Source of the DNA: Takakia lepidozioides
Lineage: Eukaryota; Streptophyta; Takakiopsida; Takakiales; Takakiaceae
Assembly: GCA_030704615.1 (NCBI GenBank)
Contig: CM060731.1
Location: forward strand, 81,946,756-82,010,755
Reading direction: 5' to 3'
DNA length: 64,000 bases
How positions within the stretch are numbered: position 1 is the stretch's first letter; each line of letters opens with the position of its first letter. Of the stretch, positions 10,017-21,803 are shown piece after piece. Below the pieces are notes generated by a model, which worked only from the letters and a program-made list of their open reading frames with translations, had not been told where the DNA came from and searched no databases. The position numbers and the translations under genes were made by a program.

Positions 10017-10736
10017 AGTCGCGGCCCTTTGCCTTGAGGGCAGGGGGGTCGAGACGCAGAGGGGCTGCCCCTGTGGTGGGGGCGGTGGCAGCAATAGGTA
10101 CGGGGGGCTGCAGCACCCGTGAGTGCCCAAGGCACTCAAGGAGGCGGAGGCGCTCACTAGGAGCCCCGCACACCGGGTTGCGGTGGGTGGCTCCACAAGG
10201 GGTGGTGGTAGCTTAGTGGGACTTAGTGGGGGTGGCATAGGACTCACCATGGGGCGGAGACTTTGTGGTGGGAGTCGTAGGGAGTCTTGGGACTCACCAC
10301 GGTCCAATGGGGCCGTGGTGGGTGGGCCAAGACTCACCGCGACTCATCACGGGAATCAAGGGTCTTCGTGGTGGTTCGCCATAAAATGGCATGGTTGTTT
10401 GTGAAACCCCCGCGGACAGTCACAAAAGTATATATAGGGAGTAGTAACCCCGAGAACGGTGCAAGTCCGTTGGTGACCAAAAACTAGTGAGTAAGCGAGC
10501 GAGCCGGAAAACGACCAAGAAGTGGGGAGCTATTCCGGACTGCCATCTACCAAAGGGAATTTCCACTAGGCCAAAATTGGTGGATGGTCTGTTGGGGGAG
10601 AAAAGGGGGACCGTTATGTCCCGGTGAGCAGACGAAGCTTCGAGTTGGCCCGGCGGCCAGGTTGGGAGTTAGGCGCGCGCATCAAAGCGAATAACTATGA
10701 CTTGAAGGGGAGCTTACCGAAGTGAGGTGCGCGACA
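10017..10736 (+). mobile_element. Solo LTR of the TGTCGCGG gypsy family
   Basis: It is similar over its length to the LTR at 57262-57988. Shared landmarks include GGCACTCAAGGAGGCGGAGG, ACTCACCATGGGGCGGAGAC, the TATATATAGG box near 10428 and the end GAGGTGCGCGACA. No internal sequence follows. Flanks AATAA (10012-10016) and AATAT (10737-10741) match at four of five bases, so a decayed 5-bp target duplication is likely. It probably arose by LTR-LTR recombination. Confidence 0.85.
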
Positions 10737-11260
10737 AATATACTAGCTAATATGACTTGCATAATTCCAATTTCACCCTCAGGTCACTGATGAGAACCTT
10801 AGAAGATGCCTCTTTGGGCTCTTATGTGCATCCAATCTTTCTTCTAAGATGTTCAGTACTATAAGCATGACAGTCGCTCTCTTGGGATATCAGTTTGTTT
10901 GGCTAGCAGTTCGCCAAGTCTGGTGTGCGGCAAGTCTGTTTGAGGTGGGTCTGTTGGGCCGTCATTTCCAGCACGTCAAAGTCTGTTGGTCGACGCTGCC
11001 CGACAGCCGGTTGTAGCGGCAGTCTGTTGGGAAGTGGGCACCTGGCAGTCTGCTGGACAGTGGGTCTGTCGGACCTATTAAATATGTGGATGGCGCATGC
11101 AGCCCCAATGATGCACAATGTTCTGCATGTCCGCTGGACACTCCGTCCGCTGAACAATCTGCTAGATAATGGGTCTGCTGTCCGTCTTAAATGCATGACG
11201 GCGCTGCCGGTGCCAACGATGACGCGCCACGGTCTCCTTTGTGCACCAGACGAGGTTAAA
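10737..11260. other. No gene recognised; GTCTGCTGG-like motifs
   Basis: From about 10915 the sequence has many scattered copies of GTCTGTTGG/GTCTGCTGG variants, a pattern that continues through the decayed coding region to about 14.9 kb. Confidence 0.4.
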
Positions 11261-11265
11261 AGAAG

Positions 11266-14200
11266 TTGCGAAGGTATTGGTACTCATCAAAGGAGTATGA
11301 ACACAAAATAGTGGAAGCATGTGTAGACCTCTGCGTTTCCAAGGAACAAAACCCACAATGGACCAAGGATAGGCTGAGGTGTCCGTTTTGCAAGGTGGAC
11401 ATAAAAGACAAGATCCAGCTCAACCGCCATTGCGTTGATACGGGGTTGCAAGGCTGGTATTCCGCCCAACTTCAAGCCTTGGCCCATACCAGCATCTCAG
11501 AAGGAGCCGTATGAGGCTGCTTGAGATGCCGCGGCAAAAACTCAGTCCCCCGAAGTTTGGACGAAGTCAGGCAACGGTACTGGAGAGCTGCTGGAATTGT
11601 GGAACAGTAGGTTGTGGACGAAGACCACTTTCAGGAAATGCCTGTGGGTCCCAAGAAATGCAAACTGAGTGATGGGGCGGCAAAAAAGGCTTCCGCCAGA
11701 GTAGCAAAGTCTGCTCGCGATGCAAGCGCGGCTTTAGCGCAAGCCGGCAAGCAACAGCCGCCGCAGACCAGGAATACCCGACAAACGCAAACACTCAGTT
11801 TTTCAAGCGAGTCTGCCGAAAATGAGTCCAGTCAGTCTGCCCAGTCTTTGGAAGGACACGGTCCACCTTCAACAGACAACTACATAAACTTGTCCGACAG
11901 GGTGGACATGCAGATAGACTGAAGCAAGGTGATCACCTCCCTTCGCCAGACCGCTCAGCAGACCTAGCAGACTGGAGTCAACTCCCAACAGACCGAGTAC
12001 AATGGCGCTGAGAAGACCCCTGAGAAGATTGACGGCCCTCTCTGTCCGGGCACTCTGCTCTTACTTCCGTTTGGGGTTTTCCCAGTGTTGTGCCCACCAC
12101 CGGACGATCTAGAGTTCTTCCCGTTCTTCTGCAGATTTATGCAGACCAGACGGATGGCGGCGACCGTCCACCAAGCGCAAGAAAATTGGCTGAAGTGCAT
12201 TGCAGATGAGAATGCGGGCAAAACAGACCACTAGGTACTACTCTCTTGTATCCCTCCAACAAGCGTAAACTAGTCTGCTGGTCTATTATTGTCTGCTTGG
12301 ACTTCAGGTCTGCTGGTTTGTTTGCTGAGTCTGTTGGTCTGCTGCTTTGTGGGGTAAGCCTGCTTGGTCTGCTCATCTTCTGGTCTGCTTATCTCAGTAC
12401 TCTGGTAAACCCTCAACCCTCAGGTCTGCTCGTTTCGTTTGGCGGTCCACTCAGTCTAACGGTCTAGTCTGCTGCTCCAGTCTGCTCGTCCTCTATGCTG
12501 GTCTTTTGTACTAGTTTACTTTGCTGTTCACTTTGTTGGCCTTCACTTATGTACTTTGCTGGAGAGCAGGCTCATGTTGTTCGAGAGCGTGTTTGGACAG
12601 CCATTGCGGCTTGGAGAACGCACACCAAAGACCCTCCTTTGCAAGTGAATGCGGTGTGGATAGAAGTGGACCGGGTTCGGGAATACATTTTGTGGAAGTA
12701 TCCTGTGTCTGCCATTGCCATAGAGGCATTGTATACTGAGGCATTTCTAGGCATCCCTCATACTATCACCAGCCCTGAGTCTGTGCCAATCGGCACGTTT
12801 CAGCAGACTGATCAGCAGACTAGCTAGCAGTCTAATCAGCAGACTATTCAGCACACTATCCAGAACAATGCTGAGGACATTGTGGAGGACATTGCCAATG
12901 TGTCTGCCCACGAGACTACGTCGCAGACTGCACACAAGTCCGTCCAACAGACTGCCCTCGTCCCCTCCAGCACAGGCATTTTTGGGGTTTGGAAACTGCC
13001 ATTGCCGCTTGGTAATCCCACGGATGCAGATCTTACACTTCCCCGGTTTAGGGTAGGTGGATCAAGTGCCCACCTTGAATGGTATAGTGACCTTCACCAC
13101 ATTGTGACAGACCGGCGTTGGCCCTTTGTCCCTTTTTACTATTCCATGGAGTACACGATCGAGGAAGCCAACCAGGTTCTGCAAAATGCAAGCATGCTTG
13201 CAGTTGATGTGCTCAGTGACCGAAGCAAACTGCCGCTGTTTGTTTAGCTAATTCTCATGGTTGACCCACGCCCGGACGAAGCTTTGGCATATGGCTATGG
13301 CACACCCAGCCTTTGGTGTGCGCGTAAAGCACTTGTCAGCACTGACAGCAGAGCAATTGGACCGCATGACATCATCCTTCCTTCGGCATCGATGGATGCA
13401 ATTTGGTAATTTCACCTCGTACAGGAAATTGAGAAAGGACTTGCATAGCCTTCGCATGGATCTACTACATGGAGAACCGCAGGCAAGGAAGGCGGTTTTG
13501 GATGACGCTTTGGTATGGTTGTCAGTTGTCCAGGAGCGAGCTGTAATTGACATTGTCTTGCACAAACCAGATGTCTTCAGAGTCCTCTGGTCTAGAACTC
13601 GGTATGAAGATCGCATATCCGCCATTGGCTAGCTTGATTCCGCATTGCTGGCTCGCCAAATTGAAGATATTGGGCTCATCGGAAATCGCCTTGAAGGTAT
13701 GCACTGTTCTCCGTCATTTACAAGTCCTAAAATTTCCCATGGATCAATGTCAAGTACTAAACCTGTGGTATGTTTCAGGGCGGGGCGATTTCAAAGAAGA
13801 AGCCGTGAACAAGGCATTCGACTCGCTTGCCAGAGCTGCAAGAGACGTTCTCCTCGCAGTACAGGGCCATCCTAATTCCGATGGCACTGTCCAAAAGACT
13901 ACCAAGGTTCATGTCCAGCAGACTGGCGAGGAGTGTGCTCAGCAACACATGGTCTCGCAGGCAGCCCAGGAGACTGGAAATACCAGAGCGTTCGGGTCCC
14001 AGGAGCAGACTCAGCACACTCAACAGACTCCTACTCATCGGAACCTTTTCCCATCCAAATGACAATGACTGTTTCTTCCGGGAGACTGGAAGGTCTGGAC
14101 AGACTCGACAGACTGGGCAGACCGAGCAAATTGGGTAGACTGCCCAGCCGACCGGGCAGCAGTATGGAGAACAACCTCACCGTGCTGGACTGGAAGACCT

Positions 14201-14880
14201 GCCGACAGCAGGTGTCTAGCACTCTTTCATGAGACCACAGTGGAATTTTCAACGTCATGACCTGCACTGGACTGGTGCGGCGGACCATTCACCCCAATTT
14301 AAGCTCGGAAATTTTGGAGAACCAATTTTTTTTGCGTCTACAAACGATGTAGCCAAGACATTGGTAAACCCCTCTTATCCGTCGCCCCATGGCCTACGTC
14401 CTATTTCCATTGAGCTTAGTCCGGTTCTAGTTGGTTCACTGGCAAAAGCCATCGATGATCTTGACGTGATCGGACCAATGTCCGGCCCAGTACCCCGCAT
14501 AATAAACCGTACTACAGAATCCGATGTGGAATCCCCCTCTGTGAAGCCATTGTCAGCTATGGACGAAGACCCTCACAACAAGCTTGACGGCGAAGTTGAT
14601 AGACTCATCGTCGGCCTGGAAGACCACGCTGATAGGACTTCCCAAGAGGCTGAACTCTAAAAGACTTCCCAGGAGACTGCCCAAGGGGACTGCACAGGGG
14701 ACTCCACTGATTGTCCATGAGACTGTTCAACAGACTGCCCAGGTGACTGATTTGGAGAGAGTCCAGCAGACTGCTCAAGAGAGAGACTTGGAAGGAGTCC
14801 AACAGACTGTCCAACAAACTGACTCTGACGTGCAACTTGTCTGCCAGGAGCCTCCTCAAGACGCTGCCCAGGAGAAATAA
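11266..14880 (+). pseudogene. Unrecognised decayed gene or transposon coding region
   Basis: A series of plus-strand frames with protein-like composition is broken by stops and frame changes. The order is a Cys/His segment RCPFCKVDIKDKIQLNRHC (about 11374-11430), a charged linker ending at 11922, a segment with WTAIAAWRTHTKDPP (12560-12827), a segment with LEWYSDLHHIVTDRRWPF to 13247, a helical segment (13261-13632) with KLWHMAMAHPAFGVRV, a segment at 13790-14062, and one with FGEPIFFASTNDVAKTLVN (14229-14660). Gln-Gln-Thr-rich linkers encoded by CAGCAGACTG-like repeats join them. I cannot assign a family. The Cys/His start and long reading suggest a mobile-element protein or a lineage-specific gene. 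Confidence 0.35.
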
Positions 14881-15095
14881 GCCTACAATTGTGGCATCCA
14901 TTCTGCAACATTGTGCAATTAGAATTGTAAGTTTCACTATTACAATTACAAAGACGACAAAATAACCTCACAACGTGAGTGCCATAGAGGCTGCCACGGG
15001 AAGACCATGAAAAACCATCTTGACGTCCAAAAGGTGCCATGATGCTTGAGTTCTAAGAACTTGCCACACAGAGCACACGCCAAATGCCAAAACAG

Positions 15096-15801
15096 AACAG
15101 AAGTGATGATCGACGACCTCTACCAAAATGCCAAACCAGAGCAATTTGTTTTTTGAAAAAATAAGAAAAAAAAAAACACAAAAATAGAATAGAAATGATG
15201 ATCGGCACCGATCATCACTTCTACTCTGTTTTTTCTTTTTCTTTTTCTTTTTTTTCCCGTATTTCTCCAAAAACACAGAAAAAAAAAAAAAAAAAAAAAA
15301 AAAAAACAGAAGTGATGATCGGTGCCGATCATCAGAAGAAAAAAAAGAAAAAAAAGAGCAGAAGTGATGATCGGTGCCGATCATCACTTACAATGCTTCA
15401 AGATTTTGCAGAGTATTTTTTATTTCGGCCAGAAATGTGGTTCACATTGTTTTGCTTTCGTGTTTGAGTCTTGCATCTTTCCCCCCTTGCGAAGTTAATT
15501 GTCCATCAAAACATGATCTTAGGGCTGGAAAGAAGTGATGATCGGCACCGATCATCACTCAAACTGCTGTGTGCGGATGCAGAGAAATCTTCATTTCTCC
15601 CAAAAATATGAATTGCATCGTTTTGCTTTCGTGTTTCAGTCCTACCTTTCTCCGATTGAAACTGAAATCTTCAAGAAAATGTGATGATCGGCGACGATCA
15701 TCACATTTAGACCTTTTTCAGGGTGGTACTTGTGAGGTAGTAGAATTCCCATCAGCAGTCACTCTCTGTAGAGAATGTGATGATCGCCGCCGATCATTAC
15801 A
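15096..15801. repeat. Array of 24-bp palindromes (GTGATGATCGG type)
   Basis: Full palindromes of the form GTGATGATCGGTGCCGATCA plus TCAC occur near 15197, 15312, 15365, 15534, 15681 and 15777. A half site lies at 15101. The loop bases vary (GCACC, GTGCC, GCGAC, GCCGC) while the arms stay conserved. Spacers are A- or T-rich, with homopolymers at about 15281-15306. Such arrays resemble subterminal transposase-binding repeats of plant DNA transposons; a similar layout of another motif lies at 55.4-56.2 kb. Confidence 0.85.
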
Positions 15802-16020
15802 TTCTCATGTTTTGTGAATTGACATGTTGGGAATTGCATTGGGTTTGCGAGTTCGCAGGTACACAAAATATGTGCTCATGGAGAGGAAACATTTGAGCGG
15901 TGTTCCTGATTATCTCGACATGTGGTCGGATCTTGACATGTGTCCGGATCTCCACATGTGGTCGGATCTTCGCTTGGGATCACAAACTGATTCCGTATTC
16001 GACAGCCCTCTGCCCAGTTT

Positions 16021-16545
16021 TTGCTTCCTGTGTATGCAGAAGAAATGGCACTTCTTCGCATATCCGAGGCTCCATCACCTGATCCCAGAATGTCTGCACG
16101 CGGGAGTAGACATCCCAGATCTGAAGTTATGAATGTTTTGGACTTGGATGCGGATGATGCGGGATATGTTATGATGAGTCCGAGTCAGATTGATCTTCAA
16201 AGTTTCTATGTACTCTTTCTTCATCCTCATAAAAGTATTTTGACTTGTTGCGACTGTTCATTTGTCCCAAGTACGAACGGAATGACTAATTACAAAACAC
16301 ACATTCATGGGTTGACATGGCCCCACATGATATTGAAAGACATGAAATCCAACAAAGTTCGAAATTGCTTTCAGGGAAAAACTATATCAATCCATCGCAG
16401 TGTTCGTACTTATTCCCCTTACATTCATCCATCCTGCATTCATGAATCCTTCGCATTGTTTGCACTCATCCATGTTATATTCATCCATCCTGCATTCATC
16501 CATCATATATTCATCCAATCGATCGACACGATGTTAAAGATGTAG
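16021..16545 (+). CDS. Unrecognised ORF with CxxC...HxH finger-like segment
   Basis: This 174-codon frame begins inside a longer reading; the ATG at about 16045 (MALLRISEAPSPDPRMSARG) is an equally good start. A possible zinc finger, CCDCSFVPSTNGMTNYKTHI followed by HGL, lies near residues 75-97. The C-terminus is low-complexity, from repeats of ATTCATCCATC at 16420-16515. A three-copy tandem of ACATGTGGTCGGATCTT lies upstream at 15918-15975. It follows the palindrome array as the hAT transposase at 56.7 kb follows its own, so it may be the start of a DNA-transposon protein. Coding status is uncertain. Confidence 0.25.
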   Translation: MLPVYAEEMALLRISEAPSPDPRMSARGSRHPRSEVMNVLDLDADDAGYVMMSPSQIDLQSFYVLFLHPHKSILTCCDCSFVPSTNGMTNYKTHIHGLTWPHMILKDMKSNKVRNCFQGKTISIHRSVRTYSPYIHPSCIHESFALFALIHVIFIHPAFIHHIFIQSIDTMLKM

Positions 16546-18071
16546 TCTGCAATGACTGGAAATGATAAATCATTCCGCGAAAATAGGCATCTACCTTTTG
16601 TCCGCGGTTATAAATTCGTGCTTTTGGAAATGACGTCGTCAACCACGCTGGCGAGGACTGCTAACGTGTTGTGACACCCGTGAACCAACGTGGTGACAAT
16701 TGCTGACGTGGCGTGAGCCTGACTGCGCTCACGTGCTCACGCGGCCAGGCTCACACGGAGGCATTCCCCCACCTGCGGCAGCAGCGGGCGCGGCTGGGCG
16801 ACTGTGCACAACGGCGGGCGGGGGTCCGGGTTGGGGAAGCCAGGTGTCCGTGCGCGGGGCCCACCGGTCAGCTCGCAAGTGCGCCATAACGTCCCAATTA
16901 TTGTGAAATGAGAGGCCTTTCCGTACTCTATGAATGATTATCTCAATATAAACCTCGGTCCAAAGAAGATGCTTGTGTAGGTGGAATACTCTGGTTATGT
17001 TGATTGCGATAAGAATAAGTATTACTGGATATGCATTTGACAAGACCAGTATATACATACCACTTCAATTGGAATACACTAGGATTGAGAACTAGTCTAC
17101 CACCTGGATCTCCCATACATGCATTCTTGCATTGGTCATGGCTTGATTTGTTACTGTTTGGCGAGGCTTCTCGTACGTGGCGGCCTATAATTCTAGCAAC
17201 CACTTAAGGTTTTAGCAGGAATAGGATGCCATAGTGCCACATCATCGTTGTTAACCACGTCATCGTCATTATGCCATGTCATCATCGCGTTCAAGCCATG
17301 TCATCGTCGTCATCCACGTCATCGTCGTCGTCTTTTTTTAAAGCTGCCCATATCGCCCAAAGCGAAAACCACAAAAATTAAAAACTTCCTGAACGGGCGT
17401 ACCTGCCGGCGCGTGTGTTTCTGTTGTAAAGGAAACTCGAAAGTTGACAAGCGTGCCGAAACTCTTGTGACCATTATATACAGATCTTGTGGGAGCTCGT
17501 GTCAAGCAGAAATTGCTGTGTACCAATTGCAATACATACCAGACAGGTATTCGCGAGAAGAGAAGATCAACAACTTCACCGTCAAGGAGGCTCTCATCAG
17601 ACCAAGAGAGACGGAACCGGGCAGCACGTTTCCCAGTTTTCCTAAAGTAACAGTCCTCGACAATCACAAATTCCGAGACTTCCAAAAAACCGAGTACATC
17701 AACCTCAGCTGTCACGAGTTGTGCAGCAAAGAGTAGATTTTCTGAGTATTTCTTTTTAGGAGCAAAAACAATTGGCAGCTACCAGCTCATGATCCGTGCA
17801 AACCTCAATTCCAGCCTGCACAGAATGGCTAAAAGAGAAACTTCTCACATTGAAAGAATGTGTAATAAATGGATCACTGCTAGACTATCTAAGTAAGAAC
17901 TAAGTAAGAATTGTTGAATCGGACGCTTACAATGGCAATAGCGTCGATAATATTGTACACAGAAGATGTTTCTTCGAGTATGTCTCCTCAAAACTTGTAT
18001 GATTCTGCAGTCGATGGACTGCAAACCTAGGCTAGTGGAGGTCGATCAAGATGGATGCATCATCAAGCGTC
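16546..18071. other. Intergenic; CATCGTCGTC-like tandem repeat at 17233-17332
   Basis: No recognisable gene. The tandem block has about five imperfect copies of CCACGTCATCGTCGTCAT-like units. Overlapping frames on both strands at 17338-17736 reach about 125-160 codons but show no known motif. This segment lies downstream of the GT92 stop and may hold its 3' UTR. Confidence 0.4.
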
Positions 18072-20201
18072 CTACACCGGGAAGGCTTTCGCCATGGCGT
18101 AGATTTTGGACACAGACATGTCTCGAATCCACCCAGCATCCAAAACCTCTTTCTCCTTCTTCCCGTTTTCGTTCTTTCCACTCAGAGTTACATTCTTTGC
18201 ACAAAGTGCGATCTTCGGCAGCGGTGCACTACGATAGTGCAACATGTGCGCCTCATCTCCCAAGAGGTTCAGCCCCGTCTTTGGTATGAGCGCCCAATGA
18301 ACTCCACCTGCAAATGTCTGCATAAGAACATCGATCGAAAGGCAGCAAAAGGTAAGGATCTCTGTGGTCATCGAAATCCTAACTGAGCTCTGCATGTGTT
18401 GGAACTTGGATGGGATGTGATGATCTCACCACTCGAGGATTGACGACGTATTTGCGTCTACCGAGTGGACCTATACAAAGCCACGGATTCGCCGTCGGGA
18501 GCTTCTCTCTACATTCAGGTGCAGGACGACGCCACAGCATGCGCTCCACCGCCGCTTCCGTGTTCCCTTTTGGAGCATTCCGGCAATCGTGCGTGTTGGC
18601 GTAAATGCTCCCGAAGCTGATCCACGGCTCGTCCTTATGCCGGCTTATGAACTTCGTCAGAGTGTCCGGAGCAGGAATCTAACCCAAAAAACCCCCAAAG
18701 TCAAAATCGCATTCCAAAACTCACACACCCCTGAAACATTCACACTCTCAAATGAGAAGCTGCATCCCCACCTGCAAAAACTCGTCGTAATCAAAGAAGA
18801 AGACGCGCTCGGCCATGAAGCGAGACCGGTGCAGGCAGTCGTTGATGAGGAGCACTTGATGGTAGTACCAAGTCGGGTAATCCGCTGCCAAGTTGGGATC
18901 CAGAATGTCGGTGATGCTCAACAGACCTGCATCCAAAAACCGCTGGAACGTCGACTTGTCCTCCTCCGCCAACCCTCCCATGTTATAGAAGAAGAAATGC
19001 CCCTTGCCCTCTGCGAGATAGTGATGGTATGTCATCCATTGCAGAATCCAGTCCGCGCGCACCGTCCCGTGCATGGGCGCGCCACAAAACGCATACTTAA
19101 ACGGAAGCTGGAACACAAACAAAGGAAACCTCATATCATCGACCCACCTCAACAATCTTCGCATACTCAACCGGAAGCTGCAAACAAAGGAAAGCAGAGC
19201 TGATGATCGACCGACCTCAACATGGGCACAATGAGAACATCTGGCAGCGATCAAGATCAGGAGTTGGGGTTCACCTTCTCCGGCGGGGTCATGACGACGT
19301 CGACATCGCCGGGCTGCTCCTCCAGAGCCACGACGGGGAGATTGGGTTCCCAGCGGTCGTATCCCGTGGAGATTCGAAGCACAAGCAACCCGCCCTTGCG
19401 ATCCGCACCCACTTCGTCAGCGAATGTGCAGTTGATGATGGTCGCACTATACGTCCCGCGATTCTCATCGCTCTTCATGTACATCATGCGCGCCTCCGTT
19501 TCCACGAATCCGCTGTGGCCCTCCATCGGGAGGGTGCCATCGGTCGGGTGCCACTCGCAAGTGTGCGCTATCTTGTCCTTGTCGAAGGCTCTCGCGACGT
19601 AGGAGGTGATCCCCGTGACGAAGAAGGTGTGGAGCGACTGCCGGTACGCGCTGAACTTGACGAACGAGTAGTGCGGGAGGCTCGCGGGCTGGAACACCCG
19701 CTGCCGCTTCGCCTCGCTCCTGTTGACCGAATTCTGATCCGGAATCCCACTCGTGGACGAAAAGGTGGCGACCGGGATGGTGACCGCAATCTCAGCACCT
19801 TTTGGTGACGATGAAGACGTTGGCGGCGCTGTGGGATCTAGAGATTGCAATGTAGTTGAGTTCTCGTTTGAGGCGAGAAGATCATCGCCATCCGCCCCAC
19901 TCTCAAATTCCTCAAATGGAACCGTCTGATTGTCAGCTACTGCTTCCTTTAAGTTGCTAGATTCATCTGCGTTGATGATCCCTGCTGTTACCTTCGGGAC
20001 GTCGCCAGTTGGCGGTACTGATGCGGCCGGCTCCTGAGTATGCAACCCTCGCGAGTACGCGAAAATCTCCGCAAGGTTGAACCCCTGGCTGGGTCCTAAG
20101 GAGATGCGGTTCAGCACAACAGAGAGCGGAATGAGGAGAACGATTGCAACCAGCAACGACACCACCACCCCGCGCACCGTGGAGTCCTTCGACAGACTCA
20201 T
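18072..20201 (-). CDS. GT92 (DUF23) glycosyltransferase, galactan synthase (GALS)-like
   Basis: Four exons on the minus strand (19275-20201, 18772-19107, 18430-18678, 18072-18317), all phase 0 with GT/AG introns of 167, 93 and 112 bp, encode 585 residues. The ATG at 20201 is chosen because the longer reading has no upstream ATG. Residues about 9-33 form one membrane anchor (VRGVVVSLLVAIVLLIPLSV), giving a type II Golgi topology, followed by a stem. The segment SLHTFFVTG with CEWHP and INCTF precedes the GT92 domain, as in plant beta-1,4-galactan synthases. The catalytic domain has YAFCGAPMHG, the acidic FFFDYDEF motif (DxD-like), WYYHQVLLINDCLHR and HMLHYR. From the family, it would add galactose to pectic galactan using UDP-galactose; substrate here is inferred. 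It looks intact. Confidence 0.9.
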
Positions 20202-20627
20202 CGTGCTCACAACCTCATCAAACAGACCAGTCCTCACAGATCCAATTTCCGAGTTTCAAAGACTCCCGCACTCTGTTTACGACACCTTCGCAACCCATTC
20301 GCCGCCTTCATGGCACTCTTCCCTGTGCAGCAATCTCTAGATCTCTCTCACCTACACAAACCACTCCACCAAATCTGTCACATGCATTGTCTTCAACCTC
20401 TTCACTTAGTGTCAACCAATCCAACATGCAAATCTGCCGCAGCTCACTAGCTTCTTCAAAATTGTTATGCACCTCCTCAACTGCAGCTGTAGCCCTGCTC
20501 TTGCTCCCGAGATTCATTATTCTAATGCTTCGATTTCCATCGCTACAGTTGTCTAGTAACTGCATCCTAGGGTCCCACTGAGGCGTGACATAAGAACATC
20601 GTGATGGATCATCAAGAGTGTCCCTCC

Positions 20628-20635
20628 TATATATA
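20628..20635 (-). promoter_or_regulatory. Candidate TATA box of the GT92 gene
   Basis: TATATATA read on the minus strand in the context CTAGTATATATAGGAGGG, about 430 bases upstream of the ATG. It implies a 5' UTR near 400 bases. No other strong TATA sequence lies between it and the start codon. Confidence 0.4.
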
Positions 20636-20639
20636 CTAG

Positions 20640-21799
20640 CGAGTTGGGAGTGAGCTGGGTGCAAGGTTTTGAAGGGTGGTGCAATATTTTGGATTTTGCT
20701 ATCTTTAACTTTCTGTTTGGAAAGAGCACAGCGGAGTTGACATGGTGAGGATCAACTTCGAAGGCTGCGTTTCTTGCAGAATAAGATAAGATGGATTAAG
20801 TTATGGTACACTTCCAATTTTCTGTCACGTGTGCCCAGCACTGACACCGATACTAGAAAGTGTCAACGATAATCTGTTTTCCTGTCTGCGTTGGACGATG
20901 CATCATACTACAAAGTGAACAATTTGCTTTGAGTGTGAACCACTAAATTAAGCTGATGACCCTTCCAGATTACTGTACCTGAAGCAATCTAAAATGAACT
21001 GTTTGAAAGGAACACTTCAGGCTTGAGCTGCACTAGAAGAGTCCACGTCGGAGGATGGAGTGGCATTTTCTTATGATGTACTGCATCTGCGTAAAGCTCA
21101 TTTGGGACTGTTTGGGCCTGCACATGATGGAAGTGTGAAGCAAGTTCTGCTGAAAAATAAAATACAGTTTCCTTTTCTCACTCAGCCCAGCTAATATCAA
21201 TGGAAGCCATCTGAACGTATCTGCTAAGCCTCAGATTGCAATGGAATTGATGAACTAGAGCACAAACCTTATAGTAGACGCCCAGCCCTCGGAACGCTGC
21301 ATTGAACACGATGATGAAGACATGGTCTTCAGAAAGATATTCCATCACAACCTCATACTAATACCATAGTCACTTTGGTATGGCATCTTCATGCAACAGT
21401 GCTGCTAACAGAACTCTTTGGGGGGCATCCTCATGACAACAGTGCCACACAATACTGGGCCTGCATGAATCACATAGTAATTTAAGTGCCACCAAAATAA
21501 GAAGGACAGTCTCTACGCAATTAAGTATACCTTCTCTAAGTATGGGCAAACATTGCCTACTCTGATCTGGACCCATTCAACTATTATATCACCTGTATTA
21601 AAGGCGTCTAAATTTATACAACATATGGGCCGTCGTCAATTATCACTCCAGCCGAGAGGCAATGAATAATCCAAGTCTGGTACACGACCTGAATCTGCTA
21701 AATTTGACCAAGCTCCTTTCGAAGTCACTCTTCAAAACCGCACCCAAGTAACACATGAGAAGAATGCTCAACCATCCAAAGGACTGAGACCAGTGTTTT
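20640..21799. other. Intergenic, no gene recognised
   Basis: AT-rich sequence upstream of the GT92 promoter with only short frames and no recognisable repeat or protein motif. Confidence 0.45.
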
Positions 21800-21803
21800 T
21801 TTT

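Noticed and set aside
17248-17736. A 162-codon frame near the GT92 gene
   Set aside because: It starts in a simple repeat, an equally long frame exists on the other strand, and no protein motif is visible.
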